Shown here: positions 37,912 through 45,779 of the stretch, in pieces
Layout: every line of letters starts with the position of its first letter
How positions within the stretch are numbered: position 1 is the stretch's first letter
Source of the DNA: a virus
Reading direction: 5' to 3' (one strand)
Virus record (IMG/VR): IMGVR_UViG_3300042338_000367
Coordinates: 1 to 57,466 of that record
DNA: 57,466 bases
Position numbers and translations under genes: made by a program
Notes under the pieces: generated by a model
Seen by the model: only the letters and a program-made list of their open reading frames with translations
Told to the model about the DNA's origin: nothing
The model's database searches: none

Positions 37912-40017
37912 ATGTCAGAAGAAATTGAAAACGGAAACCCAGACCTCGTACCATTAGCCAATAAGATATCATCGATGTTCTCATTCAAATTGACGGATGA
38001 TTTTATTTCTAGTTACAAAGATAAGTTTGCCCCATTTGGCTACAGAGATGCTGGAGGCAACTCAGTAGGAGAAATAACATTTCTTAGAACTTACTCCAGA
38101 CTTAAAGAAGATGGGACTAAGGAAACTTGGTCTGATGTTTGTGAACGCGTTATCAATGGCATGTACTCTCTGCAAAAAGATCACTGCAAGAAGAATAGAC
38201 TTCCATGGAATGACGCTAAGGCACAGGCTTCAGCTAAGGAAGCTTTTGACAGATTGTTTAATTTGAAGTGGACACCACCAGGCCGTGGATTATGGGCTAT
38301 GGGTACGAATATTGTCAACGTACAAAAGAACTCTGCAGCTCTTCAAAATTGTGCATTTGTTTCCACTGGTGAAATGAACAAGTTTAACCCAGCAAAACCA
38401 TTCGCCTTCTTAATGGAAGCATCGATGCTTGGAGTTGGCGTAGGATTTGACGACAAGGGCGCAGATAAAGACTTTGCAATCTACGAGCCAAAAATTGTTG
38501 ATGGTAGTGCACCTTTGGTTATTGCCGACACCAGAGAGGGTTGGGTTGAGTCGATGGCTTTGTTGCTGAACTCATATCTAAAGCCAGATCAAGAATCAAT
38601 TAGATTTGACTACTCCTCGATAAGACCAGCTGGCACACCAATTAAAACATTTGGAGGTGTAGCTGCAGGCCATGAGCCACTAGAGAAGCTCCACAAGCAC
38701 ATTGTAAAGATGTTTAGCGGTCGTAAGGGAGAGAAGCTTACCCGTGTCGATATTGCGGACATAGGCAATGTCATAGGCGTCTGTGTGGTCTCTGGCAACG
38801 TCCGTAGATCAGCTGAGCTACTCATTGGCCGTTTAGATGATGACAACTTCCTCAATCTCAAGAATGCTGCAGCATTTCCTGAAAGAAACTCTTATGACAA
38901 AGACAATCCAGGTTGGGCTTGGATGTCCAACAACTCAATAGAAACATCTGTTGGCGTAGATCTATCCAACATCGTTGAAGGCATTTCCCTTAATGGTGAG
39001 CCAGGTGTTTTATGGATGGATATGTCACGCAAGTATGGAAGATTGGCTGATCCACCAAACAATAAAGACCACAGAGTAGCAGGGTATAACCCATGCGCAG
39101 AGCAATCCCTAGAGTCATACGAGTGCTGTACGCTTGTAGAGACCTATCTTAATAGACATGAGACCCTAGAGGATTATAAGCGCACCTTAAAGTTTGCTTA
39201 TCTCTATGCAAAGACAGTAACCCTGTTGCCAACGCACTGGGAAGAAACCAATGCTATCATGCAACGCAATCGTCGCATTGGGGCTTCTATGTCAGGAGTT
39301 GCAAACTTCGCAGACACAGTGGGTGTTCCAGCTCTTCGTGAATGGATGGATCAAGGCTACAAAACGGTTCAACGTTATGATAATGTTTATTCTGAGTGGC
39401 TTGGAATTCGTGAATCAATTAAGATGACAACGATCAAACCATCTGGAACCGTATCTATTCTTGCTGGCGAATCACCAGGCGTTCACTGGACTCCAGGTGG
39501 CAAGTACTTCAACAGAACTATTAGATTCTCTAACGATGATCCGATGCTTCCGTTGTTTAGAATGGCTAACTATAGAGTAGAACCAGCTTCGGAATCACCG
39601 AATACAACTTCTGTAGTTTACTTTCCAATTAAATCACAAGCTGCAAGAGCAGAGCGCGATGTTACAATCTTTGAAAAGATGTCGTTAGCTGCAACTGCAC
39701 AAAGATATTGGTCAGACAACTCTGTATCTGTGACTATATCATTTGATAAAGACACAGAAGCACAGCACGTTGGCACTGTTCTACATATGTATGATGGTCA
39801 GTTAAAGACTGTGTCATTCCTCCCAAGTGGTAACGACACATATCCGCAGATGCCATACACTCAAATTACAGAAGAGGAATACACAGCAGCTACGCTGGCC
39901 TTGTTCCCAATAGATCTTTCGGGAGTCTATGCTGGTATGGCAGCTGATGCCATAGGTGAGAGTTATTGTACAACTGACGCATGTGAAATAAAATTCATTA
40001 AGGACAATACTAAATAA
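37912..40017 (+). CDS. nrdJ: Adenosylcobalamin-dependent ribonucleoside-triphosphate reductase (class II)
   Basis: 701 residues, close to the monomeric RTPR of lactobacilli (about 739). Reduces NTPs to dNTPs using coenzyme B12, without a separate radical subunit. Visible: PPGRGLWAMGT (about residues 122-132), redox Cys147 in LQNCAF, NPCAEQ with radical Cys395 and Glu397, ECCTLVE with the partner cysteine, KPSGTVSILAGESPGVHW, and the C-terminal shuttle pair Cys686/Cys691 (YCTTDACE). GGAG ribosome site. It begins the dNTP supply block with thyX immediately downstream. Activity requires cobalamin, so the host must make or import it. Confidence 0.92.
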   Translation: MSEEIENGNPDLVPLANKISSMFSFKLTDDFISSYKDKFAPFGYRDAGGNSVGEITFLRTYSRLKEDGTKETWSDVCERVINGMYSLQKDHCKKNRLPWNDAKAQASAKEAFDRLFNLKWTPPGRGLWAMGTNIVNVQKNSAALQNCAFVSTGEMNKFNPAKPFAFLMEASMLGVGVGFDDKGADKDFAIYEPKIVDGSAPLVIADTREGWVESMALLLNSYLKPDQESIRFDYSSIRPAGTPIKTFGGVAAGHEPLEKLHKHIVKMFSGRKGEKLTRVDIADIGNVIGVCVVSGNVRRSAELLIGRLDDDNFLNLKNAAAFPERNSYDKDNPGWAWMSNNSIETSVGVDLSNIVEGISLNGEPGVLWMDMSRKYGRLADPPNNKDHRVAGYNPCAEQSLESYECCTLVETYLNRHETLEDYKRTLKFAYLYAKTVTLLPTHWEETNAIMQRNRRIGASMSGVANFADTVGVPALREWMDQGYKTVQRYDNVYSEWLGIRESIKMTTIKPSGTVSILAGESPGVHWTPGGKYFNRTIRFSNDDPMLPLFRMANYRVEPASESPNTTSVVYFPIKSQAARAERDVTIFEKMSLAATAQRYWSDNSVSVTISFDKDTEAQHVGTVLHMYDGQLKTVSFLPSGNDTYPQMPYTQITEEEYTAATLALFPIDLSGVYAGMAADAIGESYCTTDACEIKFIKDNTK

Positions 40018-40026
40018 TATTTCTGG

Positions 40027-40035
40027 TGCTATAAT
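40027..40035 (+). promoter_or_regulatory. Extended -10 promoter placing the transcript start at the thyX ATG
   Basis: TGCTATAAT (TG 40027-40028, TATAAT 40030-40035). The ATG at 40042 begins seven bases after the last T, the normal start-site distance, and no ribosome site precedes it. This predicts a leaderless thyX mRNA. Confidence 0.55.
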
Positions 40036-40041
40036 AGAAGT

Positions 40042-40737
40042 ATGGAAACAGAAGATTTAGTTTCGGTATTAGATAACGGATACGTAAGACTCATTGACTC
40101 AATGGGCTCAGACTTATCCGTTGTCAATGCCGCAAGAGCATCATTTGCAAAAGAATCAAAAGAGTGGTCCTTAAAAGATGGGAAGCTATTAGAGTTTCTT
40201 GTAAGAGAAAACCACATGTCTCCCTTCAGACATGCGTTTGTAACTCTTGAGTTTAAAGCGCCATTGATGGTAGCAAGACAGCATTGGAAATATGTTGTCG
40301 GCTCTGATCATACTATGGACTCGTGGAATGAATCATCTAGAAGATACATTACGATGGATCCAGAGTTCTATGTGCCAGAACCAGACGAATGGCGTCTTGC
40401 TGCAGAGGATAAGAAACAGGGTTCCTCAGGCTTTGCTGGCCCCTGGATTGGCTCCACGCTAACAACAGAGCTTAAGCAATTGGTTGATAAATGCGAATCG
40501 ATTTATAACATGGCTCTTGAAAATGGCATAGCTCCCGAACAAGCTCGTCTATTTCTCCCTGCATACGGCATGTACGTTGTATACAGATGGTCTTGTAGCT
40601 TGCAATCACTAGCTCTTTTCCTTAGTCAAAGATTATCAGAAGATTCTCAGCTAGAGATACAACAGTACGCAAATGCTGTGTATACTCTAGTGAAACCAAA
40701 ATATCCAGCATCTTTTTATTCACTCTTAGGACTCTAA
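40042..40737 (+). CDS. thyX: Flavin-dependent thymidylate synthase
   Basis: 231 residues. Methylates dUMP to dTMP using FAD and methylenetetrahydrofolate. The ThyX region is RHAFVTLEF, ARQHWKY, WNESSRRY (the RHRx7SxR signature in diverged form, with a short insertion VVGSDHTMDS), then EQARLFLPAYGMY, WSCSLQSLALFLSQRL and a C-terminal helix (LEIQQYANAVYTL). No Shine-Dalgarno; an extended -10 sits 7 bases upstream, so the mRNA is probably leaderless. It complements nrdJ for dTTP synthesis. Confidence 0.88.
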   Translation: METEDLVSVLDNGYVRLIDSMGSDLSVVNAARASFAKESKEWSLKDGKLLEFLVRENHMSPFRHAFVTLEFKAPLMVARQHWKYVVGSDHTMDSWNESSRRYITMDPEFYVPEPDEWRLAAEDKKQGSSGFAGPWIGSTLTTELKQLVDKCESIYNMALENGIAPEQARLFLPAYGMYVVYRWSCSLQSLALFLSQRLSEDSQLEIQQYANAVYTLVKPKYPASFYSLLGL

Positions 40738-40970
40738 TGGCCGCAGGTAAGTTAAATTATATTGTCGTATATCCAAACATCAGTCAGGTTTACGGCTGTG
40801 CATCTAAAAAGATTGCTTTAGAATCAGCCCCACCAGAAGGTTGTTCTTTGGAAGATAAGAAGATATTATTCATAACATACGAACCAGATAACGATTCTCT
40901 TTCTGTGTACCAAGTACCAAAGGAAGAAGTTATGAGCGCTGAGATAAAAGAAAAGAAAGCAAATGACTAA
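40737..40970 (+). CDS. Small hypothetical protein
   Basis: 77 residues; ATG overlaps the thyX stop by one base, indicating coupling. A compact mixed alpha/beta look: LNYIVVYPN strand, KKILFITYEP strand, DSLSVYQVP strand, charged tail. No motif recognised. Its conserved-looking position after thyX suggests an accessory or modulator role, but nothing in the sequence proves it. Confidence 0.5.
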   Translation: MAAGKLNYIVVYPNISQVYGCASKKIALESAPPEGCSLEDKKILFITYEPDNDSLSVYQVPKEEVMSAEIKEKKAND

Positions 40971-41202
40971 AAAGATTCACGAAAAGAAAAAGGTCAACGT
41001 AAAACTTGAGTCTGGACAAACGTTCTTAGTTGCTTCGATAGAAGAAATGTTACAAATAGCAAATGCCTTAGTACACTTATCATCGTCAACAAAAGATGAA
41101 AAAGAAAAACTAAAATTAATTATGTTAAGTGAAGAAGCAATAAAAGCTATAAATGAAAATCAATTTATTAGTAGAAACATCGGTGAAGATGATGAGTGGT
41201 AA
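40963..41202 (+). CDS. Small basic/acidic helical hypothetical protein
   Basis: 79 residues; overlaps the upstream gene by eight bases. Lys-rich N-terminus (MTKKIHEKKKVNVKLE), then a helix pair (EEMLQIANALVHL, EKEKLKLIMLSEEAIKAI). It could be a small DNA- or RNA-binding or toxin-modulating protein, but no family is recognised. Confidence 0.45.
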   Translation: MTKKIHEKKKVNVKLESGQTFLVASIEEMLQIANALVHLSSSTKDEKEKLKLIMLSEEAIKAINENQFISRNIGEDDEW

Positions 41203-41446
41203 AACGATAGCTATATTTGCGGGGTTTTTTGTGATCGGAGTTGCGCTTGGCAAGGCAAAACAAAACGCATTCAGTAATAATGCTAGCAAGAGTAAACTTA
41301 CTACAGAGCAATGCCTTAATAGATTAAGTGAGTTCTGCATTGACGATCCAGATTCTGCTAAAAAAGACTTTTTTGAGTTCATGGAAATGGGCTTTACGCC
41401 AGAAGAATCTTTTGAGATTGTTTCAGCCAAGGAAGTCACACTGTGA
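41189..41446 (+). CDS. Small single-pass membrane protein
   Basis: About 85 residues. The frame extends to an ATG at 41153, but ATG 41189 (or 41192), preceded by GGTGAAG, gives a normal N-terminal anchor: SGKTIAIFAGFFVIGVALGK is a transmembrane segment right after the start, followed by a soluble, acidic Cys-containing domain (QCLNRLSEFCIDDPDSAKK). Membrane-anchored small protein of unknown role, perhaps in lysis or superinfection control. It overlaps the next gene's GTG start by four bases. Confidence 0.5.
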   Translation: MMSGKTIAIFAGFFVIGVALGKAKQNAFSNNASKSKLTTEQCLNRLSEFCIDDPDSAKKDFFEFMEMGFTPEESFEIVSAKEVTL

Positions 41447-42246
41447 TAGATCTTTGCGTAGTCAATTACAACACTAGACCGTTACTACAAAGACTAGTAG
41501 ACGAACTGCATAAAGACTTAGATTCATCCAATAAGAATTGGAAGCTCTATATTGCAGACAATGATTCTTCTGACGACACCATACAATGGATCAGAGAGAA
41601 CGATTCAAACTATAGTATAGATAGAATATTTCTTAATAAGAACATAGGCTACTCAGCGGCATGCAATCAACTGGCAGCTCATGGCACCGGCGATATCATT
41701 GCACTTTTAAACTCAGACGTATGGTTTACTAACGAGGATATCAACGCCGTACAAAAAATATTTGATGACAATACTGACATTCACATTTTAGGCCCTAAGC
41801 AAAGAGATGAGTATGGTCTAATCAGACATGCTGGAATCGTTGGTTCGAATACACAACCAAAGCACAGAGGTTGGAATCAGGCAGATCAAAAAGACGAACT
41901 ATACAAAGACCGAGTACCGTGCGTAACAATATCTGGCTCCGCTTACTTCATTAGAAGATCAGTTTGGGATGCTCTAACAAATGATGAAGAGTATAGAAAG
42001 ATGTACCCTGAGGCAATAGGAGCTTTCCTGCCAACGCCTCACTACTATGAGGAGACTTGGTGCTCCTACTTTGCACGTCATCGTGGCTACAATGTAGTGT
42101 ATGATGGTAGCGTGTCAATCGGTCACAGCTGGCACGCATCATCACCAAAACCAGGTGAAGGCTACAGTCACGCTGATGCCCAATTTAAAACAAGTCAATC
42201 AATATTTCGCAAAGCCTGCGATACTATAGGAATAGAAAGAGATTAA
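41443..42246 (+). CDS. Glycosyltransferase family 2
   Basis: 267 residues with GTG start inside the GTGA overlap with the membrane-protein stop. GT-A fold signs: LCVVNYNTRPLL, LYIADNDSSDDT (nucleotide-sugar binding Asp), NKNIGYSAACNQ, ALLNSDVWF (DxD-like metal site, here NSDVW), and a C-terminal SGSAYFIRRSVWDAL / YEETWCSYF pair. Transfers a sugar from a nucleotide-sugar donor. The acceptor (DNA base, virion or host glycan) is unknown. One of three glycosyltransferase-like genes between 41443 and 45145. Confidence 0.82.
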   Translation: MIDLCVVNYNTRPLLQRLVDELHKDLDSSNKNWKLYIADNDSSDDTIQWIRENDSNYSIDRIFLNKNIGYSAACNQLAAHGTGDIIALLNSDVWFTNEDINAVQKIFDDNTDIHILGPKQRDEYGLIRHAGIVGSNTQPKHRGWNQADQKDELYKDRVPCVTISGSAYFIRRSVWDALTNDEEYRKMYPEAIGAFLPTPHYYEETWCSYFARHRGYNVVYDGSVSIGHSWHASSPKPGEGYSHADAQFKTSQSIFRKACDTIGIERD

Positions 42247-42247
42247 A

Positions 42248-42691
42248 ATGTCAGATCAATTTAATGTTTACCTTTATAATGCAGAAGTAGTTAAGGTAGT
42301 AGACGGAGATACATTTAAGATCAATATAGATCTTGGTTTTGAAGTTCACATTGGCCCAAAGAGTGTGAGACTCTATGGTGTAAATACACCAGAAAGCCGC
42401 ACTAAAAATCTTGAAGAAAAGAAGATGGGTCTTGCTGCAAAAGAGTTCACTGATCAATGGATCAAGAAAGCTAATAACAAAGTAAAGATCGAAACTATTT
42501 TAGACAAGAATGAGAAGTACGGTAGAATTCTAGCTAGAGTATGGAACGAAGCTGGCGAATGCCTCAATACAGAAATTGTTAAGGCTGGATTAGCTAGAGA
42601 GTACTTTGGCGTAGGCGATAAAACATTTGAGGAATTTAAGCCGGACAAAAGCATAACCTTACCCCCTTCCCCATTTGGTCGACCAGCATAA
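42248..42691 (+). CDS. Staphylococcal-nuclease-like (TNase) protein
   Basis: 147 residues, near the 149 of mature SNase. VVKVVDGDTF, SVRLYGVNTPE (Arg35/Asp40/Thr41/Glu43 equivalents) and YGRILARVW (Arg87) are all present; NTEIVKAGLAREYF follows in order. A calcium-dependent phosphodiesterase cutting DNA or RNA, with no signal peptide, so intracellular action on host DNA is possible. The same fold appears at the C-terminus of the hub protein. Starts two bases after the glycosyltransferase stop. Confidence 0.85.
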   Translation: MSDQFNVYLYNAEVVKVVDGDTFKINIDLGFEVHIGPKSVRLYGVNTPESRTKNLEEKKMGLAAKEFTDQWIKKANNKVKIETILDKNEKYGRILARVWNEAGECLNTEIVKAGLAREYFGVGDKTFEEFKPDKSITLPPSPFGRPA

Positions 42692-42692
42692 G

Positions 42693-42701
42693 TGATACGA
42701 T
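42693..42701 (+). promoter_or_regulatory. Extended -10 element before the Pyr_excise-like gene
   Basis: TGATACGAT (TG 42693-42694, hexamer TACGAT 42696-42701). ATG 42709 starts eight bases after the hexamer and there is no ribosome site, suggesting leaderless translation as for thyX. Confidence 0.4.
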
Positions 42702-42708
42702 ATATACC

Positions 42709-43134
42709 ATGCAAACATTCCTGCCATATCCTGATTTTAAAGAATCAGTTCGGGTATTAGATTACCGCAGACTTGGAAAGCAACGAGTAGAAACTTTCCA
42801 AGTCTTGAACATTTTACTTGACCGTACTCCATCAAAGGGTTGGCGTAATCATCCAGTCACCTTAATGTGGACCGGCTATGAATCAGCTCTACAGCTCTAT
42901 CAGAATTACACCATTCAAGAGTGGATTAGCAGAGGTTATAAAAACACCATGCTGTTAGAGGAGATAGATATAGATTCAGTAGTTATGCCATCATGGTTTG
43001 GCTTAGAAGAATTTCATCGTTCACATAGGTCTAATCTATTGCGTAAAGATTATGAATATTATTCCCAATATTTTGACGAAGATCCTAATCTTCCATACTA
43101 TTGGCCAGCTAAAGAGGTAGCTAATGCAAACTAG
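42709..43134 (+). CDS. Pyrimidine-dimer glycosylase-like protein (Pyr_excise/MSMEG_6728-type)
   Basis: 141 residues. MQTFLPYPDF at the start, LDYRRLGKQRVET, GWRNHPVTLMW and GYESALQLY follow the conserved order of the MSMEG_6728 proteins, which share the fold of T4 endonuclease V (denV). Expected role is repair of UV-damaged DNA, though that activity is not proven for this subfamily. The only in-frame CGG outside the frameshift genes is codon 15 (42751), where Arg fits and a +1 shift would stop at once (GGG TAT TAG). Preceded by an extended -10 and no ribosome site. Confidence 0.65.
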   Translation: MQTFLPYPDFKESVRVLDYRRLGKQRVETFQVLNILLDRTPSKGWRNHPVTLMWTGYESALQLYQNYTIQEWISRGYKNTMLLEEIDIDSVVMPSWFGLEEFHRSHRSNLLRKDYEYYSQYFDEDPNLPYYWPAKEVANAN

Positions 43135-43537
43135 AGTGTTTTTATCAGGCGCTATAGAAGATGTTCAATCTGACTTTAAGTATAGTTGGAGAGACGAAGC
43201 TACTGCGCTTCTAGATCATAGAGGTTTTAAGGCAGTCAATCCAATGGACTATGCTCTTGAGGAGGAAGACTCTGAACCAAAAGAAATAGTAGATAAAAAT
43301 CTCTTCTTGCAAAAAAGCTGTGACATTATTTTAGTAGAATATAGATTACTTTATAGAGCATACATAGGTACAGACTTCGAAATGACCTGGGCACACTTCA
43401 ACAATCAACCAATAATTGTTTGGGCGCACCAAGATTTGCAGCATAGAAAATATCTTAAATTTCTTGCTACAAAACTTGCAGACACACTAGAAGAAGCTGT
43501 AGAATATATATCCAATACATATCCATCCAATAAATAA
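43124..43537 (+). CDS. Nucleoside 2-deoxyribosyltransferase-like protein
   Basis: 137 residues; ATG overlaps the upstream gene by eleven bases. VFLSGAIED (Rossmann strand and loop), SWRDEATALL, AVNPMDYAL, EIVDKNLFLQKSCDIILVEY and GTDFEMTWA match the nucleoside deoxyribosyltransferase/RCL superfamily, with Glu in FEMTW as the usual catalytic acid. Would cleave or transfer deoxyribosyl groups, in nucleotide salvage or modified nucleotide metabolism. Fits beside nrdJ and thyX. Confidence 0.7.
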   Translation: MQTRVFLSGAIEDVQSDFKYSWRDEATALLDHRGFKAVNPMDYALEEEDSEPKEIVDKNLFLQKSCDIILVEYRLLYRAYIGTDFEMTWAHFNNQPIIVWAHQDLQHRKYLKFLATKLADTLEEAVEYISNTYPSNK

Positions 43538-43548
43538 AAGGAAATAAA

Positions 43549-43740
43549 ATGCCAGAGAACAAATTCAATTACTTTGCTGTTGTTACAACAACATTGGTAA
43601 AGGCTAAGAACAAAGAAGAAGCACAGAAGGTTGCCTCGAATCGTCGTGGTGTAACTGGTGAGCGTTTGTTCCAATCAACTGATATTGAGCGTATTTCTTC
43701 AGTAGAAGCACGCAAGCAAATCGAAAAGTTGGGCGAGTAA
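43549..43740 (+). CDS. Small abundant-looking protein related to the phosphoesterase N-terminus
   Basis: 63 residues with a good AAGGA site and a strong terminator directly after the stop, so likely well expressed. YFAVVTTTLVKAKNKEEAQ aligns with LFLVTKTHIVKAKNMKHA in the metallophosphoesterase at 14679, and the rest keeps spacing (GERLFQSTDIERISSVEA versus GDLLVDNIFAKEVDEEQA). An independent single-domain version of that N-terminal domain, perhaps a binding partner or modulator. Function unknown. Confidence 0.55.
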   Translation: MPENKFNYFAVVTTTLVKAKNKEEAQKVASNRRGVTGERLFQSTDIERISSVEARKQIEKLGE

Positions 43741-43750
43741 TTTATTAATC

Positions 43751-43788
43751 TGTGGGGCTGGACTAACCTTCAGCCCCACATTATTTTT
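43751..43788 (+). terminator. Strong rho-independent terminator
   Basis: TGTGGGGCTG (43751-43760) and CAGCCCCACA (43771-43780) form a perfect 10-bp stem with a ten-base loop, followed by TTATTTTT. It closes the nrdJ-to-63-aa operon. Confidence 0.85.
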
Positions 43789-43796
43789 GGAGTTTT

Positions 43797-44498
43797 ATGA
43801 TAATAGCTCAGATGGTTGGAAGAAATGAATCTTCCAAGTACTTAAAAGAAGTGCTAGAAAGACTTAAGCAGCAGGTAGACAAGATAGTCTTCACTGACGA
43901 CTGCTCAGAAGATGACACAGCAGAAATAGCTGCATTGTATGCACACGTATATGTGAATGAAGAACCACTTTTTACGGTTAACGAAGGGGCCTTAAGAGCA
44001 AAAGCTTGGTCCAATTTGGAACAACACGCTCAAGAAGGTGACTGGATTATAGCCATTGACTGTGACGAGATGCTTTATGATGCAAAGGATATAAATACTG
44101 TATCCGTTAAACATGTTCTTGATCAGTCCCCATATGACGTAGTAAACGTTCGCTTCTACCACATGTGGAATGATACTCAATACAGAGTAGATAAGCTTTG
44201 GGCACCAAATAATAGTTCTAGAATTTTTAGATTTAAGAATGGTGGAAAATTCTTAGACAGAAAATTAGCTTGTGGTTCAGAACCTACTTATGTCGTAGAA
44301 GATATAAGAAGAAGAAATTACTGGGTTCATTCAGGTCTTGTTATGCAACATCTAGGCTATACTAGAGATATAGATAAAGAGTTAAAGCATACAAGATATA
44401 TGAATTTAGATAAAGGCGAGTTCCACAACATTAAACATATCGAGTCAATAGTAGATCCTAATCCAACTCTTATAACTTGGGGAAATTTCGGAATATGA
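43797..44498 (+). CDS. Glycosyltransferase family 2-like protein
   Basis: 233 residues. IIAQMVGRNESSKYL, VFTDDCSEDDTAEIA, and IIAIDCDEML (DxD motif) match GT2 enzymes with 'LxVRNE'-type starts. A Trp/Arg-rich C-terminal part (YWVHSGLVMQHLGYTRD) is typical of short bacterial sugar transferases. TTGGAG ribosome site. Acceptor unknown; it is adjacent to a possible GT-D protein, so the two may act on the same substrate. Confidence 0.72.
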   Translation: MIIAQMVGRNESSKYLKEVLERLKQQVDKIVFTDDCSEDDTAEIAALYAHVYVNEEPLFTVNEGALRAKAWSNLEQHAQEGDWIIAIDCDEMLYDAKDINTVSVKHVLDQSPYDVVNVRFYHMWNDTQYRVDKLWAPNNSSRIFRFKNGGKFLDRKLACGSEPTYVVEDIRRRNYWVHSGLVMQHLGYTRDIDKELKHTRYMNLDKGEFHNIKHIESIVDPNPTLITWGNFGI

Positions 44499-45145
44499 AA
44501 TCACATAACGCAGTAGAAACAATTAAAAAAGTGTCCTTAATGTTGGAAAGAAAAGAGAAGTTTGCTTTTGTAACATATACAAGATCAGCAATCTTTACTT
44601 TGACTGGAGAACTAAAAGGAGAAAAGAAGCCACCAAAGAACTTTGTCAAGCTTCTTTCTGACGGCATGCAAAAGAAGGATCCTAATTTCATCAAGGCCGT
44701 ACAAAAAGATCTAATGCTTTCAAGCATGGATAAGCTAGCAAGCCTTAATATAAAAGGTGTTGAATTTTACGATCCAGCTTTCTTGGAGCTTTACATCAAT
44801 AATAACTATGATGTATTCAAGACTTTTACTTCTTGGTACTTCAAGAATACAAAAGCTATTGTTGTATCTTTTCAGAATCAAAATTATATAGGAAAGTATT
44901 TTTCTCCTGATTCTTTGTTTATTCAAGTTCCCTATAATGACTTCTACTCTAGAATAGAATCTATTACAGAAGAGATAAAGTCACATAAGGGTGAATACGA
45001 CCTGTGCATCTTTGATTGCCCAATGTTAAGCGCTGCTTTAGCAGTACAAGTTTGGGACAATACAGACATGTCAATTATTGACCTGGGTAGAACCCTAACT
45101 GTAGCTAGAGCATTGGCAAAAAATAATGACAGAGCGAGACAATAA
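44495..45145 (+). CDS. Possible GT-D-fold glycosyltransferase
   Basis: 216 residues from ATG 44495, overlapping the upstream stop by four bases (ATGA); an in-frame TTG at 44477 is less likely. The C-terminal segment YDLCIFDCPMLSAALAVQVW followed by SIIDLGRTL resembles the part of GT-D enzymes in which a glycine-rich loop precedes a 'iDiG' strand. Family match is weak and unverified. Context with a GT2 enzyme supports a sugar-transfer role. Otherwise an unknown cytosolic protein. Confidence 0.45.
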   Translation: MKSHNAVETIKKVSLMLERKEKFAFVTYTRSAIFTLTGELKGEKKPPKNFVKLLSDGMQKKDPNFIKAVQKDLMLSSMDKLASLNIKGVEFYDPAFLELYINNNYDVFKTFTSWYFKNTKAIVVSFQNQNYIGKYFSPDSLFIQVPYNDFYSRIESITEEIKSHKGEYDLCIFDCPMLSAALAVQVWDNTDMSIIDLGRTLTVARALAKNNDRARQ

Positions 45146-45779
45146 GGCTTACGCCAATTTAAATGCAAAGATAATTAATCTGCTGTTTGAGACTGACAAG
45201 TCTATAGCAAAAGTTGCAGAAGAATTGTTTATAACAAGTGAACAACTTAACAAGGCTATAACTAGACTTGGTTTAGGTTGGGTAAAAGACCATAGACGCA
45301 AGATGTCTAAGGGTCAGACTGTGTTAACAAGCATAATGCAAAAGCTTTTGCCTAACGAAACAATAGTTAATGAATATCACTTGGGTGAAAGACTTAAACT
45401 GGATGTGTACTGTCCTAAATATAAGTTGGGTGCAGAGTTCCACGGCATCCAGCACTTTCAATACACAGAAAGATTCTTTGATACAAGAGATGATTTTTTA
45501 GAAGCTCAAAAAAGAGATCTAAGAAAAATACAACTCTGTGAAGAACAAGGTATTGCACTTGTAGTTTTTAGGTACGACGATAAGCTTACTGAAGAGTCAG
45601 TTTATGATAGAATACTTACCGCGATCAAGACTACTGGCACAGAGCCAACGGTTAAGAAGCGAAAGAGCATTAAAGATAACCCGACTTATCAGATAGCCAA
45701 GAAGAACAATTCTGAAAAGAAAAAAGCCATATACAAAGAGCTAAAAGAAAAGCGTAAAAATGACAGAAAACCAAACTGA
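45126..45779 (+). CDS. HTH plus PD-(D/E)XK-like endonuclease
   Basis: 217 residues; overlaps the previous gene by 20 bases. Residues 20-52 look like a helix-turn-helix (SIAKVAEELFITSEQLNKAI). A restriction-endonuclease-like core follows: NEYHLGERLKLDVYCPKYKL then GAEFHGIQHFQY (Asp then Glu-x-His/Gln, as in Vsr/DUF559-like nucleases) and IALVVFRYDD. The last 40 residues are highly basic. Could be a DNA-repair, packaging-related or homing-type nuclease. It directly precedes and overlaps the replicative helicase. Confidence 0.6.
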   Translation: MTERDNKAYANLNAKIINLLFETDKSIAKVAEELFITSEQLNKAITRLGLGWVKDHRRKMSKGQTVLTSIMQKLLPNETIVNEYHLGERLKLDVYCPKYKLGAEFHGIQHFQYTERFFDTRDDFLEAQKRDLRKIQLCEEQGIALVVFRYDDKLTEESVYDRILTAIKTTGTEPTVKKRKSIKDNPTYQIAKKNNSEKKKAIYKELKEKRKNDRKPN

